DNA of 64,000 nucleotides, from contig OY820914.1 of the NCBI GenBank assembly GCA_963682005.1, forward strand, positions 4,154,001 to 4,218,000, written 5' to 3'. The translations under genes were made by a program, and so were the position numbers. Source of the stretch: CAIYUC01 sp963682005 (GTDB lineage Bacteria; Bacteroidota; Bacteroidia; Bacteroidales; FEN-979). The notes below the pieces were generated by a model. The model searched no databases. It saw nothing but the letters and a program-made list of their open reading frames with translations, and had not been told where the DNA came from. Below, piece after piece: positions 63,040 to 64,000 of the stretch. Numbering within the stretch: position 1 is the first letter of the stretch; the number at the start of each line of letters is the position of its first letter.

Positions 63040-63108
63040 CAAAGGTGGGTTCATTCGTTTCAGAAAGCATTATACATTTTTTGGAATAATTTACATCATT
63101 CATGCATT
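63040..63108 (-). promoter_or_regulatory. 42-bp stress element plus -7 box (site f)
   Basis: On the minus strand the element (63108-63067) has AATGCATGAATG, ATGTAAAT and ATGTATAATGC; 25 bp later TTTG at 63043-63040 in CACCTTTG. It is the most divergent of the nine but keeps length and spacing. It serves the outer-membrane protein gene at 62261-62884. Confidence 0.65.
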
Positions 63109-63131
63109 CTTAATTACCTGGTCAATTCAGG

Positions 63132-63323
63132 CTAGTCAGATGACTGTTCCAGGTTAGTCATAACCTGTTGATCCAGATCTTGCCCTAAATCTAGAATCAA
63201 AAACAGCTGAAATTCGAGCCTCCATCCCCAACGCTCAGGATGTGAATCATGTAAATAGGCTGCATGGTTTATGAAATCAGGAAGGGAGCCTGAAGCCTGA
63301 AGACCTCCAAAAAAAAACAACAC
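63132..63323 (-). CDS. Possible small protein, unsupported family
   Basis: A 63-codon frame reading PDFINHAAYLHDSHPERWGW then RLEFQLFLILDLGQDLDQQV. The composition looks protein-like, but it has no recognised family, no clear ribosome-binding site, and lies in a 538-bp spacer that otherwise holds only promoter f and the promoter of the last gene. It could be a remnant or chance. Confidence 0.25.
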   Translation of the reverse strand: MLFFFGGLQASGSLPDFINHAAYLHDSHPERWGWRLEFQLFLILDLGQDLDQQVMTNLEQSSD

Positions 63324-63389
63324 CTGATTCCATCATTCATTAATGAATTTCCTTTATCCAGGATGCTCTTTCTGTCATTCACGGAAGAA

Positions 63390-63423
63390 AAGTTTTTACG
63401 GCGAAGCGGCAGGCATACTTTTG
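63390..63423 (+). promoter_or_regulatory. Bacteroidetes-type promoter of the right-edge gene
   Basis: TACTTTTG at 63416-63423 matches TAnnTTTG. An AGTTTTT stretch about 20 bp upstream may be the -33 region. The gene starts 51 bp further on. The 42-bp element is absent. Confidence 0.45.
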
Positions 63424-63473
63424 CATCACAATGTTTATCTATTCACTCAATTTTAATTTTTTAAATCATCATT

Positions 63474-64000
63474 ATGAAACGCATTAGTTTAATTTTCGCT
63501 CTGGTCATCACCGTTGTGTTTGCAAATGCCCAGCAGGAAGCAACCAAATCGAATGACGACATCAATACAATTTTCGGTAAAGGCGGTAAAACAAAGATCG
63601 GCTGGTTTATCGGGATCGATCCGGGATACACTCAATTCGACAACCGTGATGTATGGCTCGGTGGTTTAAGTGCAGGCATGATCATCAATCATAACTTCAC
63701 GATCGGGCTAACCGGTCGCGGATGGACAAACCGCAACGGAATGTACTATCAGAATGTAACCGATACAGCCGGCGCTTACCTTGAAGGTGGTTACGGCGGA
63801 CTTCTCCTCGAATACACCTTATTCCCAAAATCAACGGTGCACGTCACATTCCCCGTCCTGATCGGAGGCGGTGGTGCAACCTATATAATCGACCAGAAAT
63901 ATGAAGACCTGGAAGACCATGATTACAACACCTGTCACGAGACACTTGATACCGATGGCTTCTTCGTTATTGAACCCGGAGTAAGGGCTGAAGTGAATAT
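63474..64000 (+). CDS. Outer-membrane beta-barrel protein, partial at window edge
   Basis: The reading frame starts at the ATG at 63474 and is open to the window end (175 codons). It begins with a signal peptide (MKRISLIFALVITVVFANAQ), then strand-rich sequence with a Gly/aromatic pattern (KIGWFIGIDPGYTQFDNRDV, WLGGLSAGMIINHNFTIGLT, GYGGLLLEYTLFPKSTVHVT, FPVLIGGGGATYIID). This fits a small outer-membrane barrel such as those of Bacteroidetes stress or lipid loci; no named family is assigned. The C-terminus lies beyond 64000. Confidence 0.7.
   Translation, partial: MKRISLIFALVITVVFANAQQEATKSNDDINTIFGKGGKTKIGWFIGIDPGYTQFDNRDVWLGGLSAGMIINHNFTIGLTGRGWTNRNGMYYQNVTDTAGAYLEGGYGGLLLEYTLFPKSTVHVTFPVLIGGGGATYIIDQKYEDLEDHDYNTCHETLDTDGFFVIEPGVRAEVN

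Noticed and set aside
1..64000. tRNA or rRNA genes
   Set aside because: I looked for T-loop words and conserved rRNA blocks and recognised none; a covariance-model scan would be needed to exclude them fully.

Overview
The window reads as a chromosome segment of a Bacteroidota (Bacteroidetes) bacterium. The evidence is a secreted protein with a type IX (T9SS) C-terminal sorting domain, an HU-related DNA-binding protein of the Bacteroidetes type, several outer-membrane beta-barrels, and promoters whose -7 box resembles the Bacteroidetes form TAnnTTTG. No rRNA, tRNA or CRISPR array was recognised and no transposase gene is present.

Layout. (1) 1-7.3 kb is a minus-strand block: a P-type H+-ATPase, a broken SpoIIAA-like gene, a GH130 enzyme, a HAD phosphatase, a double PRC-barrel protein, an RDD membrane protein, a small lipoprotein and a YflT-like stress protein. 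(2) 7.4-23.0 kb is an accessory block: an HU-like protein, a complete type I restriction-modification operon (hsdR-hsdM-hsdS), a T9SS cargo protein, DUF2200, a divergent WYL regulator / AAA ATPase pair and a DUF4143 ATPase. Its intergenic spaces carry many heptanucleotide tandem repeats of different sequence, REP-like palindromes and a 74-bp tandem array, none of which I saw elsewhere at this density. (3) 23.0-63.4 kb is a stress and envelope region: lipoproteins, an alpha/beta hydrolase, an Fe-S flavoenzyme with an acyl-reductase-like SDR, PPK2, a PoxB-type enzyme, DoxX, a dihaem peroxidase-like protein, superoxide dismutase, an NHEJ pair (LigD, Ku), a 2905-residue cyclic beta-1,2-glucan synthase-like protein, PAP2, cupin, a SoxB-like nucleotidase, a second H+-ATPase, a DJ-1/PfpI protein, an MDR oxidoreductase, ferritin and YihY. 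(4) The right edge holds a partial beta-barrel gene.

The main result is a conserved promoter architecture. Nine genes scattered over 56 kb are preceded by a 42-bp element that aligns without gaps, followed by exactly 25 bp (24 in one case) and then the TTTG of a -7 box. The genes are the YflT-like protein, Met-rich lipoprotein, alpha/beta hydrolase, superoxide dismutase, a DUF6799 gene heading the run that ends in ligD-ku, the giant glucan synthase, cupin, ferritin and an outer-membrane protein. This looks like a locally clustered, activator-dependent stress regulon. Gene types in the region (YflT, CsbD, YtxH, PoxB/YdaP-like, PfpI) echo the Bacillus subtilis sigma-B general stress regulon, but the DNA signal is different.

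The region is also decaying: an in-frame amber codon in the SpoIIAA-like gene, remnants of CsbD, YihY, cupin, YtxH, DUF2779 and a sensor-kinase gene, a frameshifted and truncated stress gene, and an internally deleted flavoprotein. Two of the remnants are partial copies of genes intact elsewhere in the window.
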